The notes beneath the pieces were generated by a model. The model made no database searches and was not told the DNA's origin. It worked only from the letters and a program-made list of their open reading frames with translations. From NCBI GenBank assembly GCA_036365145.1, contig JAEOAD010000040.1:17273501-17337500 (forward strand): a DNA stretch of 64,000 bases. The letters are read 5' to 3'. This document shows, one piece after another, positions 10,042-23,280 of this stretch. The translations under genes and the position numbers were made by a program. The DNA comes from Orientallactaga sibirica (Eukaryota; Chordata; Mammalia; Rodentia; Dipodidae). How positions within the stretch are numbered: the first letter of the stretch is position 1; each line of letters opens with the position of its first letter.

Positions 10042-11458
10042 GGTTAAGGAGTTTCCATGAGTCAGGACATCTACCCTAAGCTTTCTCTCAAGCTTCTACT
10101 CCAGTGACTACACTGAAATTCTTGAGAGAGTGAAAGGAGGGCTAGTGACTCCAGGGCAGTTATTACACTGGCCTCAAACTTCCACCCAACACCACCCAGT
10201 GCAGCACCAAAATGCCATTCTACTGATCAGAAAATTAAAATTAAACTTCCAGGATTTATGTATAAAAATTAAAGCAAAAAGAACAATGAAAACAAGATTC
10301 TATCCCTACAAGTACCCAGGGCATGAGTAAACTAAGGTGAAAAAGAGATGTCTGGTGCATCACCACAGAGGAAAAGAGGAACAGCTACTCCACTCCAGCA
10401 AGGCTGAAAACCTGCACTGCTCACAGCTAACGACTCTTGTAAAAGGAATGTATCTGCCTTCCAGCTGCACAGAACACTAAGTCTTACTACAGCTAAATAA
10501 TAGCCAATGCTGACCTAACTCAAGTATGGTCAGGCAGACTGAAAGAAAAGCAAGTTTATCCTGGGTTACCTGATACCTTTACACAGAATACAGGATGTCA
10601 CTGTCACCAGATATTCTTTATTTATTCATGCTTTCAATCATTCATATTTTCAACCATTCACCCATTCTTCATTAGAGGTACTCTGTTTGGGTAAAATGAA
10701 CTCAGTAGCCATCTAGATAGGCATAATTTTTATTCACATGAAACTAATATTTAGGAAAGGGGAGTCAGAAAATAAAGTAGCAAAAATGTGTAGCCTTCCA
10801 GATAGTGATGGCTGCTAAGGAGAAACGAAGCAGGAAAGGGGTCAGGACGTCAGAGATCACGGTTACAATATGCACAAGCAAGCCCAGAACTGCGTCCCTG
10901 AAGAGGGCCTCCCCCTCTGCACAGAGACCTGAAGGAAGGGGGTGGGACAGGATCAAGCAGTCCCTACAGAAAGCATCACAGATGGAAGAAAAAGCAATAA
11001 GAAAGAATGCTGGGACAGGGCATGCCTGGTGTGTGAAGGGCAGAAAGCGGAGGTTCAACTGTAAGAGTGCAAAAGGAAAGTGGGTGAATGTATGTTGGCA
11101 ATCTACAGTATCAATTAGCCATTACTTTTTTTTAACAAGGGTATGCTATCATATACTATCTAAAATAAACTTTTTGGGAAAAATTCTACGTGAAATCCAC
11201 AACTTGTAATGCCAGATTATCTTGCAAGTCATGACAACAGAATCTACAGACAAAAGACAACTGTCCACTAGAAATCGGAAGAACTGATAACACAGAATCA
11301 GACAGTGAATTCTAGATTTGTTGGATAAAGCTGACACAGTGACTGACTTTGAACTCTTTGAAATATGCTATTCCTGCCTCCACTTCTCAACTGCTGAGGT
11401 TATAGGGCTATGCTACTATACTCAGCTAAAACTCAATTACAAATTTTAATTAATTTTT
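10039..11458. other. Intronic unique sequence
   Basis: No repeat or credible gene; the overlapping ORFs at 10765-11209 on both strands lack splice signals and family likeness. Confidence 0.55.
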
Positions 11459-11602
11459 GACTTTTCGAGGTAGTGTTTCACTCTAGCCCTGGCTGACATG
11501 AAACTCAGTCTGCAGTCCCAGGATAAATTGAACTCATGGTGATCCTCCTCCTACCTCTGCCTCCCAAGTGCTGTGGTTAAAGATGTGTGCCACCACACCC
11601 AG
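11459..11602 (-). repeat. B1 SINE
   Basis: CTTTTCGAGGTAGTGTTTCA start; CTGCCTCCCAAGTGCTGTGG end. Confidence 0.88.
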
Positions 11603-12667
11603 ATCAAAAACAAACTTTTTTAAATGTCAAATTGGTACTGTTTTAAGTGAAACTTGCCAAATCTTATAAAAGTAGAATTTAATGCTATTTGGAAATATTC
11701 ATAGTTTAAATTCTCCTTGAGTTCTCTCTGGATACTTACCTAATTGCAATTAGCAAGACCCCACTGTGAGAAGCACTCACTCACTGATGCTTCCATCCCT
11801 TAGAGCACTTTTCCTCCACAAGCTTCTATATTTCTGGAAAACATTTACCACCATCTTCCAAGCCAGTCTAGTACACCTTCCTTCCTTTAAGTTCTGCTTA
11901 CTAATCTGTTCTTCCTAAAATCCATCTCTCACACTTCATCCCCACTGCCTCAATATCACATCCAGAACAGTGCCCTTAGGGACTTCCTATAATCAATCCT
12001 CTGTTCTATTCACAGACATCAAAGGGAGGGTGGAGAAAGGGCTGCCGACCCACCATGGGCAGGCAGGGGATGGCTGTACTGCATATAAGGAACACAGAAA
12101 CCAATAAAAGTAGCTACTGCTGTATTCTATTATTATCCTACAGCAATAATAATAATAATAATAATAATCACCAGTAAAAAGTACTTATCTCTGAAAATTA
12201 TAGTTCATTATTCTTGAGTTGTAATAGATGTAATTATGGCTAAATTCAAATAACATTATGTAACCTTTAAATGAGGATATTTTATAGTAAGATGAAGGTT
12301 AATTCAAAGAATTCCCTATAAATGTCTAGCTTCAGCTGTAAGTTTGTGTCATGAGTATGTTCATGGCAATCTGAAGTCCTTCACGCCTGCTGCAGCACAA
12401 ACTGTGCCTCGTGTAGTGCACTATAAACAATGATGGTGCATTGCTTGCGAAGTCAATGATAGAGAATATGTGTTACCTTGCTTCTGTCATTATCTGTGAT
12501 TCTCAGCTTGTGTTTAACTCATCAGACTTGAATCCTTCCTAAAACCAAGGCCTGGAAATTATGGAAATTCCTGGAATTACTATGAGATTTTATGAATCTC
12601 TGCCCAATTTATCCTTATGTTAAAAATTTTCCCTCTGTAGACTAGTTTCTTTCAAAATTATTATTAT
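11603..12667. other. Intronic unique sequence with (AAT)n at 12144-12170
   Basis: No gene; only a short AAT microsatellite. Confidence 0.6.
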
Positions 12668-12822
12668 TTTTTTTTTTGGTTTTTCGAGGTAGGGTCTCAC
12701 TTTAGCTCAGGCTGACCTGAAATTCACTATGTAGTCACAGGGTGGCCTCGAACTCAGGGAGATCCTCCTACCTCTGCCTCCCCAGTGCTGGGATTAAAGG
12801 CATGCACCACCACGCCCAGCTT
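12668..12822 (-). repeat. B1 SINE, young
   Basis: Full length from poly-T through TTTTTCGAGGTAGGGTCTCA to CACCACGCCCAGC. Confidence 0.92.
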
Positions 12823-13028
12823 TCAAAATTAATACTTAAAGACATGTTGTTCCAGCAAATATAAGTGAAGATAAATAAACCCATCTAGTTTTGACAAAGC
12901 CTGAATATTCAAAGAGGATCAACTTTGAAGAAATTATTATTTTTCAGAAGCTAAAGCTGTAATTCATTACTATGACAATCAATATGTAAAGTATTTTTTT
13001 CTTGTTCAGAAGACCAATATATGTGTTT

Positions 13029-13113
13029 TTGTTTTTTCAGGGCTGGGGATCATGAACCCAGGGCTTTCTGCATATTAGGCAAGTACTTTAGCAAGTGAGA
13101 TACATTCCCAGGC
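13029..13113 (-). repeat. ID-like tRNA-derived SINE
   Basis: GGGGATCATGAACCCAGGGC ... TAGGCAAGTACTTTAGCAAG resembles the reverse of an ID/BC1-type head. Confidence 0.6.
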
Positions 13114-16034
13114 CCATCAAGGTGACTGAAAAGTTTCATTTCTTACTTTATTTTTTATTGACATGATAAAAATACACATTTCACTAAAAATGTTTCACTG
13201 TTGAGATTTTTTCCTTGCCTTTATTACTCTAACACATTTCATTTTTATTTCTGAATAGTGGTCATATAAGGGGACTGTTAAAAAAATCTTCTCCAAGTAC
13301 TAAATACTAAGTTAAGTGTAAGTGGCTGTGGATAAATAATTAGGTAAAATACTCCTGGCTCCCAACCTATGAAATTTTGTTTAAAACCTCTTACTGCTTA
13401 CAAATTTTCATGCACTCATCCTTTGACTCTTTCACCTCCCACCTCCAATCTTCTCAGGATTACCTGTATCTTTTCACTTAAAAAGAGCAACCTGATTGAT
13501 TATCCTTGACCATTACCTTAATTCAAAGTTTCATCTTGCTCTGTTTATCCAATTAATAGCTTTCTAAGTGACTCCAAGTCTCTATTCACTTTAGCTCGTT
13601 CTCTTGAAGTTTCTAAGAAGCAACTTTAAAAGCCCAGTGAGTCCTCATGCTTACAGGATGAAATTCAAACTCAGTACTATATTTAAAAGCCCTCACTGCC
13701 TGCTCCTTCTCTCTCCCCCCATCCTTTACCACTGCTCCCAGCTGCATGGGAAATGCAGTCGCACAAACCCACTAGCATCAGGCTGCCACTCGAGAGGCTT
13801 TCCGTGGCAGATCCCACAATTCTTCCTTCAACAATTCATATAAGTTCCCAAGTTGGTATCTTTCCTGACTCCTCTTCAAGCTACTGAGTTTAAGGAGTTC
13901 TAGCCTATCAGCAGCTGCTATTGGAAGGCATAGACTATCTTGTTCATAACTGTGTTCTTTGTGCTAGGAATGTAACATACATCCAGTAATTTCTACTGAA
14001 TAATTAAGGAGAACAAAAGTCACTGACTATTGGACAAAATCAAGAAATCTAAATTTATACTGCTTATTGCAGGAAATAAAGTATATTTTCTTAGTCAAGG
14101 TCCTCTAAGACTCAGGTCCAAATAAGTGGCTCTTAAACTTTCATGTGCCTTCAAATCATATCAGATACTTCTAAAACTGAGGGGTCCTGGCTTTCCACCG
14201 GAGAAGTCCTCAATTAGAATGTCCACTGATAAAGGTTGCAAAGCACATTTATAAAATCTCCTGTGGCTAAGGTAATGTACCCATGTCCCTGTACTTAAAC
14301 TAATGGCCCATCAACATTAGATTAGTTTTTCATACAGTTGTTGTATGGGATATGACTTGTTTTAATTCATGTTTCATAATTATGTAAAATCAAGTCTACC
14401 CTTTCAATGTTTTGATAGTAAGTGAAATCTAGAGGAATTCCTTCCTCATGGGCCTCAAGAGTATCTGGTTACAAAGAAGCTGACAGGACCCTTTCTTCAG
14501 TGAGAGGTCCAGCCTCCCATGCTGGTCAGTGCTAAGGCCTAATGTATCTGCTTTGTACACTTGCTCTTCCTTAGAAACCAAGATACAGAGAGGGCCTGGA
14601 AGTTTAAGTAGCTTGCCATGAATTTGTGGTGGGGAGCTAAGATAGAGTGATCATGCCTTTTCTCTGGGGAGTCCTGTGTAAAACATTAGTAAGAACTCTT
14701 ACATTAGGCAAAATGTAAGCAAATGGATAAATATTGCTTGAGTTATTTTACTATTTTGTACTAATTCACAAGTTATTTACAGTTCAATCTGAAATCATGG
14801 CCCAACAGTCATGTGAGGATGTTTGTCAGGATGTTATTCAGGTGCACTTAGGTCAGCAGGATGCACAAAGCAGGAGTTTCCAGGAGTGAAGGAAGGAGTA
14901 GTTGGGTCTTGGTTAGGCCACTTTTCTAAGTACATTTTCTTGCATAATTCAAATAATTTATATAGATCTCTGCATTCTTTCTATAAAGATAAGAAATGTC
15001 TATTTGTGAAGCTCAAATGATAGAATAATGTGAAAGTACCTTAAGCCTCATAAAATACTAATAAAATTTTGGGGATTTTAAAAATTCATTAGATTGTGTC
15101 ATATTTTTATGTAAACTAAACTTTCTGTTAAACTCACTTTCAAGTAATGTTAGAAAACAAATATTAGCCTTGCAAAACTATGGGTCTGACAAACACTTAT
15201 TTTAACTCAAGAAACAGAAAATGACACATCCACACCCTCTGCAATGTCTGGTTTTCTTAACAAAGGCTTTTTAAGTTACTCCCATTTTCCAAATATAAAA
15301 GCTGAAAACTGGGAATAGCTATAAAGTTGAAAATACATTAGGACACCTGAAATACTTATATTTAAATGCCAGCATCCACAATAATGCAGCCATAGCAAAT
15401 AAGCATATAAAAATAGTGATTGGCAAGGTAACAAGCAAAAGAAGTAGTGCCATAGAGAGAAATAAGCAACCTTGTAAAGTTAGCTTCATGCAGACCAGCA
15501 GGTAAGAACCAAAGCTTTATCATTTGTAGTTTTAAAAAAATTACTTAAAATTCGGCATCTATTACACCAATAACTAAAGACTAACAAAAATACAAAATAC
15601 CAATTCATTGTATAAAATGCATAAAACTTGTCACTACTACATTTTAAAAACATATCATGAAAACTATACAATAATTAAAAGAAAAATAACACATTACATA
15701 AAATTTCAAAAACCAGGTAACATTTTGTGAACTTTAAGTAAAAATACCTTATAAACTTAACATTGTTTACCCTTGTTAATTCTAGATTTTCTACTTTTCA
15801 AATACATTTTTGCAGAGTAACTACTCTAAAATAAAAATTAGCAATACACTTTATTATGCTTACAATTATAAAAATGAACAAGTATCAAATGCTGAAATAC
15901 AGTCTTATGAAACTGCACATATGTTTTCCACACAGCAGTAAATTAATAGTTGAACTATCATTCTGTTTTCCCTGTATATTTCCCTGTATATATAATTCTA
16001 AGAAAACAGCATATGACTATATAATGGCTAATCT
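13114..16034. other. Intronic unique AT-rich block, possible L2 remnant
   Basis: The longest SINE-free block (2.9 kb). Around 13600-14015 (ACAGGATGAAATTCAAACTC, and GTGCTAGGAATGTAACATAC near the end) is reminiscent of an L2 LINE 3' end, but weakly. No gene is seen. Confidence 0.4.
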
Positions 16035-16239
16035 TTTTATTTTATATTTATTTATTTATTTGAGACAGAGAGAGGGAAAGAGACAGGGAGAGTGAGAATG
16101 GGCACACCAGGGAGTCTAGCCACTGCAAACAAACTCCAGATGTGTGTGCCCCCTTGTGCATCTGGCTTATGTGGGACCTGGAGAATCGAACTGGGGTCCT
16201 TAGGCATGTGCCTTAACCGCTAAGCCAACTCTCCAGCCC
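16035..16239 (-). repeat. DIP-like SINE
   Basis: Complete, TTTATTTATTTGAGACAGAG to CAACTCTCCAGCCC. Confidence 0.9.
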
Positions 16240-16349
16240 CATAATGGCTATTCTTTAGAGAAGGCATGTAAATTACCTCAAACCTAAAATACATTCTTTC
16301 TATTAATATTTGTGAATAGAAATTTTATTTTAATCCTAGATTGCCAACC

Positions 16350-16510
16350 TTTTTTTTTTTTCTTTCTTTTTTTCAAGGTAGGGTCTCACTCTAGCCCAGG
16401 CTGACCTGGAATTCACTATGTAGTCTCAGGGTGGCCTTGAGTTCATGGCGATCCTCCCACCTCTGCCTCCTGAGTGCTGGGATTAAAGGCATGCACCACC
16501 ATGCCCAGCC
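16350..16510 (-). repeat. B1 SINE
   Basis: Poly-T, CAAGGTAGGGTCTCACTC, ending ACCATGCCCAGCC. Confidence 0.92.
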
Positions 16511-16903
16511 AACCTTTTCTATTTTTGTGAAAAACTATTTTTCATTGTCATAAAGCTTTGAGATGCTAGAAGAGTTCTGGTAATACACATCCAGGGAGAT
16601 GTGAGGGAAGAGAGTTAAACAGAGGTGGTCTTAGCAAGAATGTAAGTGGATATAGAGGATTCAGATATGATAGGTTTAATCATCACACAGGACCTGTTTG
16701 GAGATTTATCATGTAAACTTTTGAAAACAATCCAGCTCTTACTAATTCAAACTAAATATACAAGTATCTTGTACATGCAAGTGTTGTTTCAAACTATCTG
16801 TGCACATGCTGTGAGAGCATGACTTGTCACATATCTCAGAACTGTCCCTCGGTCTCCTTTGTGATTTACAATGGGATTTCTCTCTCCCTCCCTCCCCACC
16901 CCC

Positions 16904-17010
16904 GTGTGTGTGTTGTGTGTGTGTGTGTGTGTGTATTTTGAAGTAGGGTTTCATTCTAGTCCAGGCTGACCTGAAACTCACAGTGATCCTCCTCCTACCT
17001 CTGCCTCCCA
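16904..17010 (-). repeat. (TG)n joined to short B1 SINE
   Basis: TG run at 16904-16934, then a B1 lacking the internal duplication and its head. Confidence 0.8.
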
Positions 17011-17872
17011 AGGGCTTAGAATTGGATTTCTTGTTGTATTAACATTGTGGGTTGTTTTTTTTTTTTTTTTTAAAGATTATGTATGTATTTCAGGGGAAAC
17101 CTCCCAGAAACATGATATTGTCAAGTGTCAGATTAACTTACAGGTTTAAAGGCACAACAGCTGCAACTCTATTTCAGCAATAAGAGAATTCAAATTCTAT
17201 CTTTAATTTCATTTAAATTGTCTTATGAATTTGTGTGGTCTATGCTAATTTCAACTACTAAAATGAGTATCATAATGGCACCTTTATATAGTCTATAATA
17301 TTGATGCCTCATTAACTGGAATATGAGGTTTACATTTAAAGTTAGGACAAACATACTCTGGCATATTCCAGGAGAATGAGGTATATAAATCTCTAGTAAT
17401 AACAATCCACAGTGTTTTAATTATAGTTTCAAACCATAGAAAGAGCAGCAATGATTTTTCTAGATGATTTTTACACATGGTATTAATCCATGAGTGTGAC
17501 TATGGACTCTCTGCCTCAATCAACATGGGTTTGACACTAACCTGCCACTTATATATACATAAGTGTATCACAGAAAAGTCATCTATAAAATCATACAAAT
17601 AATTCTAACAGCTCAATTTCACTGCTTAGATTAGATGCTCGTATCTGTCCCAGTTAATAAGTAATACATCTTTCAAACTGCTCTATTTTATTCTAAGCAC
17701 TGTTTAGTGATATACGGAATGCATATCTATTCCTATACCCCCTACTTCTGGCTTAGTTTGGCCAACCTGACTTAGAAATTATTATTCATAATACCCATCT
17801 TTGCTTATGTTGTAAGTCTGTGTAATTCACAACTCTCAACCTTTCCTTTCCACCCAGTTATCACCAACTTAA
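17011..17872. other. Intronic unique sequence
   Basis: AT-rich; nothing recognised. Confidence 0.55.
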
Positions 17873-18018
17873 TTTTTTTTTTCTCGTTTTTCAAGGTAGG
17901 GTATCACTCTAGTTCAGGCTGACCTGAAATTAGTCTCAGAGTGGCCTCGAATTCATGGCGATCCTATCTCTGCCACTCAAGTGCTTGGATTAAAGCTGTG
18001 TGCCACTATGACTGGCTT
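17873..18018 (-). repeat. B1 SINE
   Basis: CGTTTTTCAAGGTAGGGTAT start; internally shortened by about 15 bp at GAAATTAGTCTCAG. Confidence 0.87.
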
Positions 18019-18076
18019 CAACTTATTTTTTTTTTTAATGTAAAGTCCTGTATATGCTAGAATATATATATATAAT

Positions 18077-18236
18077 TTTGTTTTTTTAGGGGGAAGTTTC
18101 AAGGTAGGGTTTCACTCTAGCCCAGGCTGACCTGGAATTCACTATGTAGTCTCAGGCTGGCCTCAAACTCATGGTGGTCCTCCTACCTCTGCATCCTGAG
18201 TGATGGGATTAAAGGCGTGCACCACCACACCCAGCT
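18077..18236 (-). repeat. B1 SINE
   Basis: Full copy ending CACCACACCCAGC. Confidence 0.9.
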
Positions 18237-18240
18237 TTCT

Positions 18241-18471
18241 GCTAGAGTATTTTATTTTATTTTATTTTATTTTATTTTATTTTATTTATTTTATTTTATT
18301 TTATTTTATTTTATTTTATTTTATTTTATTTTATTTATTTATTTATTTATTTTTTTGAAGGCTGACCTTTAACATGTTTTTAATTATGGCGATCCTACCT
18401 CTGCCTCTTCTGGGATTAGGATCACCGGCTAGAGTATTTTATTTGTTGAAGATTTACATGTTTTTAATTAT
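18241..18471. repeat. (TTTTA)n expansion within a broken local duplication
   Basis: CTAGAGTATTTTATTT and ACATGTTTTTAATTATG each occur twice (18241/18428 and 18370/18454). The first pair is stretched by (TTTTA)n at 18247-18355, and a 40-bp B1 piece lies between. Confidence 0.75.
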
Positions 18472-18967
18472 GCTAATACTTCTATAGGATCACTGTTGCT
18501 TTTACTAATGTTCTAGTAAAAAAGCTGCTTGGGATTTAAGTTTTAAGCCCCAGTTCTATTTCTCCTCTTAAGCCCTATCATTTTAAATTTGTAATTATGC
18601 AGAATTTAAAGCTATTAAGGAATGTTGTGCTATAGTAGAAATGCCTGTATTTATTTAACTTTTTGTCACAAAATAGAAGGTCAAACATTTATTATAAATA
18701 ATGATTGAATTTAAAAAATACTTCCATACAAGAAGACCCATCACATTCCTGGGTTAGCATTCATCCAGTTACCAAAAATAAAATTTATCCTTGGCATACA
18801 CAGAGGTTGATCAAAACTAGAAGTTTTGTATCAACAGATGCAGATATAAAGAGAGAATGTACAAGCCTTCAAAAATACAAAAACTGCATTTGGCAAAGCA
18901 GAAGACTAAAATTCATTATTTTGCTTAGGAGATGGTCTAAAATATGTAACAACAAACTTTTAAACCT
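18472..18967. other. Intronic unique sequence
   Basis: No repeat or gene recognised. Confidence 0.55.
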
Positions 18968-19127
18968 ATTTTTTTTTGTGTGTGTGGTTTTTGAGGTAGG
19001 ATCTCACTTTGGCCCAGGCTGACCCAGGAATTCACTATGTAGTCTCAGGGTGGCCTTCAACTCAGCGATCCTCCTACTCCTGCCTCCCGAGTGACAGGAT
19101 TAAAGGTGTGCGCCACCATGGACAGCT
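18968..19127 (-). repeat. B1 SINE
   Basis: TTTTTGAGGTAGGATCTCAC start, GCCACCATGGACAGC end. Confidence 0.88.
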
Positions 19128-19410
19128 TAAACTTTTAAATGTTTCATTTTTTACTTCTGCAATACTGGGAACAAAATTCAGTGCCTCATGGGTGTTAGTA
19201 AAGTACTCTACCATATATTCTACATATTCTAAGAGAGATTAAGGAAATTGTTTACTCAGGAATATATATTTGGATAGTGTGCTGGCTAGTATTCTTCTAT
19301 AAGCAAAAGTTAAACCTATCCTTTTTAAAACTAGATGACTTTAAAATTCTGCAGAAACCAGCATATCATGCAGGCATAAACATTAAGAATTGGGTATTTT
19401 ATATAGATAT

Positions 19411-19573
19411 TTTTTTATTTTTTTTTTTGGTTTTTCCAATGTAGGGTCTCACTCTAGCCCAAGCTGACCTGGAATTCACTCTGTAGTCTCAGGCTGGCCT
19501 TGAACTCACAGCGATCTTCCTACCTCTGCCTCCCAAGTGCTGGGATAAAAGGTGTGTGCCACCATGCCCAGCA
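19411..19573 (-). repeat. B1 SINE
   Basis: Full copy, 123 bp from the splice donor of the exon at 19697. Confidence 0.9.
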
Positions 19574-19667
19574 TAATTTTTTAAATTTTATTATAGTTTT
19601 ACTATCTTGTAGCAATGACTTAATACAATTATCCAGCACAAAGTATCACTTTCAATTTTTGTTATTA

Positions 19668-19987
<320 letters not shown>

Positions 19988-20036
19988 CACAACAGAACTT
20001 TTTAGTTTAAGTTTATTTTTTCAGATTTTATTGATT

Positions 20037-20183
20037 TATTTTTTTCGAGGTAGGGTCTCACTCTGGCCCAGGCTGACCAGGAATTAACTATGTCGTCTCA
20101 GGGTGGCTTCGAATTCACAGCAATCCTCCTACTTCTGCCTCCCCAAATGTTGGGATTAAAGGCATGCACCACCACGCCTGGCT
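20037..20183 (-). repeat. B1 SINE
   Basis: TTTTTTCGAGGTAGGGTCTC start, CACCACGCCTGGC end. Confidence 0.92.
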
Positions 20184-20189
20184 AAATAT

Positions 20190-20396
20190 TTTATTTTTAT
20201 TTTTTATTTATTTATTTATTTGAGAGAGAGAGAGAGAGTGAGAGAATGGGCATGCCAGGGCCCCCAGCCACTGCAAATGAACTCCCAGATGTGTGCGCCT
20301 CCTTGTATATCTGGCTAACATGGGTCCTGGGGAATCAAACCTGGTCCTTTGGCTTTGCAGGGAAACACCTTAACCACTAAGCCATCCCTCCAGCTG
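20190..20396 (-). repeat. DIP-like SINE
   Basis: TATTTATTTATTTGAGAGAG to CCATCCCTCCAGC. Confidence 0.9.
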
Positions 20397-20398
20397 GA

Positions 20399-20400
<2 letters not shown>

Positions 20401-20429
<29 letters not shown>

Positions 20430-20567
20430 GAGGCAAGGTCTCATTCTACCCCAGGCTGACCTGGAATACTGGAATATGTAGTCTCAGGGTGGTCTCAAAC
20501 TCACTGTGATCCTCCTACCTCTGCCACCTAAGTACTGGGATTAAAGGCATGTGCCACCATGCCCCTC
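20401..20567 (-). repeat. B1 SINE with 29-T tail
   Basis: Long poly-T, GAGGCAAGGTCTCATTCTAC, end GCCACCATGCCCC. Confidence 0.9.
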
Positions 20568-20608
20568 TTACAACAGAATTTTAATTAAAAAAAAAAAAAA
20601 ATCAAACC

Positions 20609-20800
20609 TGAGGGCTGAGGAGATGGCTCAGTGATTAAAGACATTTATTTGCAAAGCTTGCTGGACTGGGTTCAATTCCCCATCACTCATGTAAAGCTTA
20701 ATCAAAAATTTGGCACAAAAATCTGATGTATGTTTGAAGGGGCAAGAAACCTTAGCATGTATGTGCATACATACAAGTGCGTGTGAATAAATAAACTTAA
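20609..20800 (+). repeat. Old tRNA-derived SINE (DIP relative)
   Basis: GGGCTGAGGAGATGGCTCAG and GGGTTCAATTCCCCATCACT are present; the 3' half is diverged before GAATAAATAAACTT. Confidence 0.65.
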
Positions 20801-20813
20801 AAATATCAAACCT

Positions 20814-20965
20814 TAGCCGGGCGTGGTGGCACACGCCTTTAATCCCAGCACTCAGGAGGCAGAGGTAGGAGGATCGCCATGAGTTCAAGGCCACCCTGAG
20901 ACTACATAGTGAATTCCAGGTCAGCCTGGGCTAGAACGAGACCCTACCTCGAAAAACAAAACAAA
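20814..20965 (+). repeat. B1 SINE at left edge of 3.9-kb duplication
   Basis: Young B1 ending CCTACCTCGAAAAACAAAAC; its tail is the left breakpoint of the duplication. Confidence 0.93.
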
Positions 20966-21044
20966 AAACAAAAATCATAAACTATCTATATATTCAAATC
21001 TAAATCTACACAAAGGCCGTTCTGTGGAAATCAAAACTAACACA

Positions 21045-21261
21045 AGGGCTAGAGAGATGGCTTAGTGGTTAAGGTACTTGCCTACAAAGCCAAAGGACCT
21101 TGGTTTGATTCCCCAAGACCCACGTAAGCCAGATATACGAGGTGGTGCATGCATATGGAGTTCGTTTGCAGTGACTGGAAGCCCTGGCACACCCATTCTC
21201 TCTCTGCCTCTTTCATCCTCTCAAATAAATAAATAAATAAATAAAAATAAAAAATAAATAA
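21045..21261 (+). repeat. DIP-like SINE
   Basis: Recurs at 24950-25165 in the second copy. Confidence 0.9.
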
Positions 21262-21370
21262 TTTTTTGAAGTAACACAACTACATTAAGTTAAATTCATT
21301 TTCTCTTTATGTCTGCATTAGTAAAATGGTGAAATTAAGCTTTTATATTTATCTGAAATATAAAACTTTA

Positions 21371-21525
21371 GAGCCAGGCATAGTGGTGCATGCTTTTATT
21401 CCCAGCAGTCAGGAGAATCGCTGAGAGTTCGAGGCCACCCTGAAACTACATAGTGAATTCCAGGTCAGCCTGAGCTAGAGTGAGACCCTACCTCGGAAAA
21501 CCAAAATAAATAAATAAATAAAACT
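21371..21525 (+). repeat. B1 SINE
   Basis: GAGCCAGGCATAGTGGTGCA start; recurs at 25277. Confidence 0.9.
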
Positions 21526-21674
21526 TGGGGGGCAAACTGTCCTTTCACATTTAAATATGGACTTTTTTTCAGAAACATTTTAATTACAAAATCTGTTTTA
21601 CTTTTTTCCTTTATTTTTGTACTGGAAATTTGCGAGCATGTACATAATGTATTTTGATCATAATCTTTCCATCA

Positions 21675-22149
<475 letters not shown>

Positions 22150-22261
22150 TTATTTAATTGTATCTTTAAACATTTAAGTATTTTTAAAATGTAAAGGATT
22201 ATCACTGAGAAATTCAATTAGGGTTTAAAGTACAAAGAAAACTTCCTTTCTTTTTAAAAAA

Positions 22262-22568
22262 ATATATTTTATTTGTTTGAGAGAAAGAGGCAGAGAGAGA
22301 AAAAGAGAGAGAGAGAGAGAGAGAGAGAAATGGGCATGTCAGGGCCTCCGGGCACTGTAAATGAACTCCAGATACATGTGCCCCTTGTGCATCTGGCTTA
22401 CATGGGTCTATTGCACAGACACCTTAATCACTGAGTCATCTCTCCAGTCTCACTCTAGCCCAGGCTGACCTGTAATTCACTCTGTAGTCTAAGGTAGCCT
22501 CAAACAGCAATCCTCCTTCCTCTGCCTCCCAAGTGCTGGGATTAAAAGTGTGTACCACCACACTGGCC
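22262..22568 (-). repeat. DIP-like SINE followed by B1 fragment
   Basis: DIP 22262-22446 has an internal deletion (CATGGGTCTATTGCACAG). B1 22448-22568 starts at CTCACTCTAGCCCAGG without its tail. The same DIP/B1/unique order recurs, diverged, at 24326-24735. Confidence 0.8.
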
Positions 22569-22582
22569 TCAAATTTTAATTA

Positions 22583-22710
22583 AAGGAATAATGAGGGAAA
22601 ATAATTACTATCCAACCAGTGAACAGAATATATGAGTAAGCTAGTAAGCTTCTAGGATTAAAATTCTAATGTAAAAAAACAGGATCTAGGTGATATTTTC
22701 AACCTTCTAT
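22583..22710. repeat. Older duplicated unique block, copy a
   Basis: GAATATATGAGTAAGCTAGT and GGATTAAAATTCTAATGTA recur at 24650-24733; the remainder (AACAGGATCT, GATATTTTCAAC) recurs at 28862-28912. Confidence 0.85.
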
Positions 22711-22718
22711 CTAAAGCC

Positions 22719-23056
22719 AGGGGGCGAGAAGATGGCTCAATAGTTCAAAACACCTGCTTGCAAAGCCAGTCTGCCCAGGTTCAGTTCCTAAGTCATCCAC
22801 ATAAACTAGAGGCAAAGAAAAGGTACAAGCAGCAGGGCATGGTGGCACACAACTTTAATCCCAGCACTTGGGAGACAGAGATAGGAGGATCACCATGAGT
22901 TCAAGCCCACCATGAGAATACAGAGTGAATTCCAGGTCAACCTGGACTACAATAAAACCCTACCTCAAAACCCCCTCCCAACAACAAACAACAACAACAA
23001 CAAAAGGTACAAGAATCTGGGGTTTGTTTGCAGGGCAAGAGCCCTGATATGCGTCC
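22719..23056 (+). repeat. DIP-like SINE interrupted by a B1 insertion
   Basis: The DIP halves (22719-22829 and 23005-23056) flank a B1 (22831-23003) bounded by AAAAGGTACAAG on both sides, a target-site duplication. Confidence 0.85.
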
Positions 23057-23082
23057 TTACCATCCATCCATCCATTAATGAT

Positions 23083-23270
23083 GGAGCTGGGGAAATGGCT
23101 CAGCAGTTAAGGCACTTGCCTGTAAAGCCTAATGATCAGGGTTCAATTCCCCAATGCCCACGTAAGGTCATATGCACAAAAATGGCACATTCATCTGGAG
23201 TTCTTTTGCAGTAGGTAGAGGTCCTGGTATGCACTCTTTTCTCTCTCTGTGATTACAAATAAGTATTTAA
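23083..23270 (+). repeat. DIP-like SINE
   Basis: GGAGCTGGGGAAATGGCTCA start; diverged tail. Confidence 0.88.
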
Positions 23271-23280
23271 AAACAGATGC

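Noticed and set aside
10765..11209. Overlapping ORFs of 97 and 134 codons on opposite strands
   Set aside because: No recognisable family, no promoter or splice context; such lengths are expected by chance in unique intron sequence.
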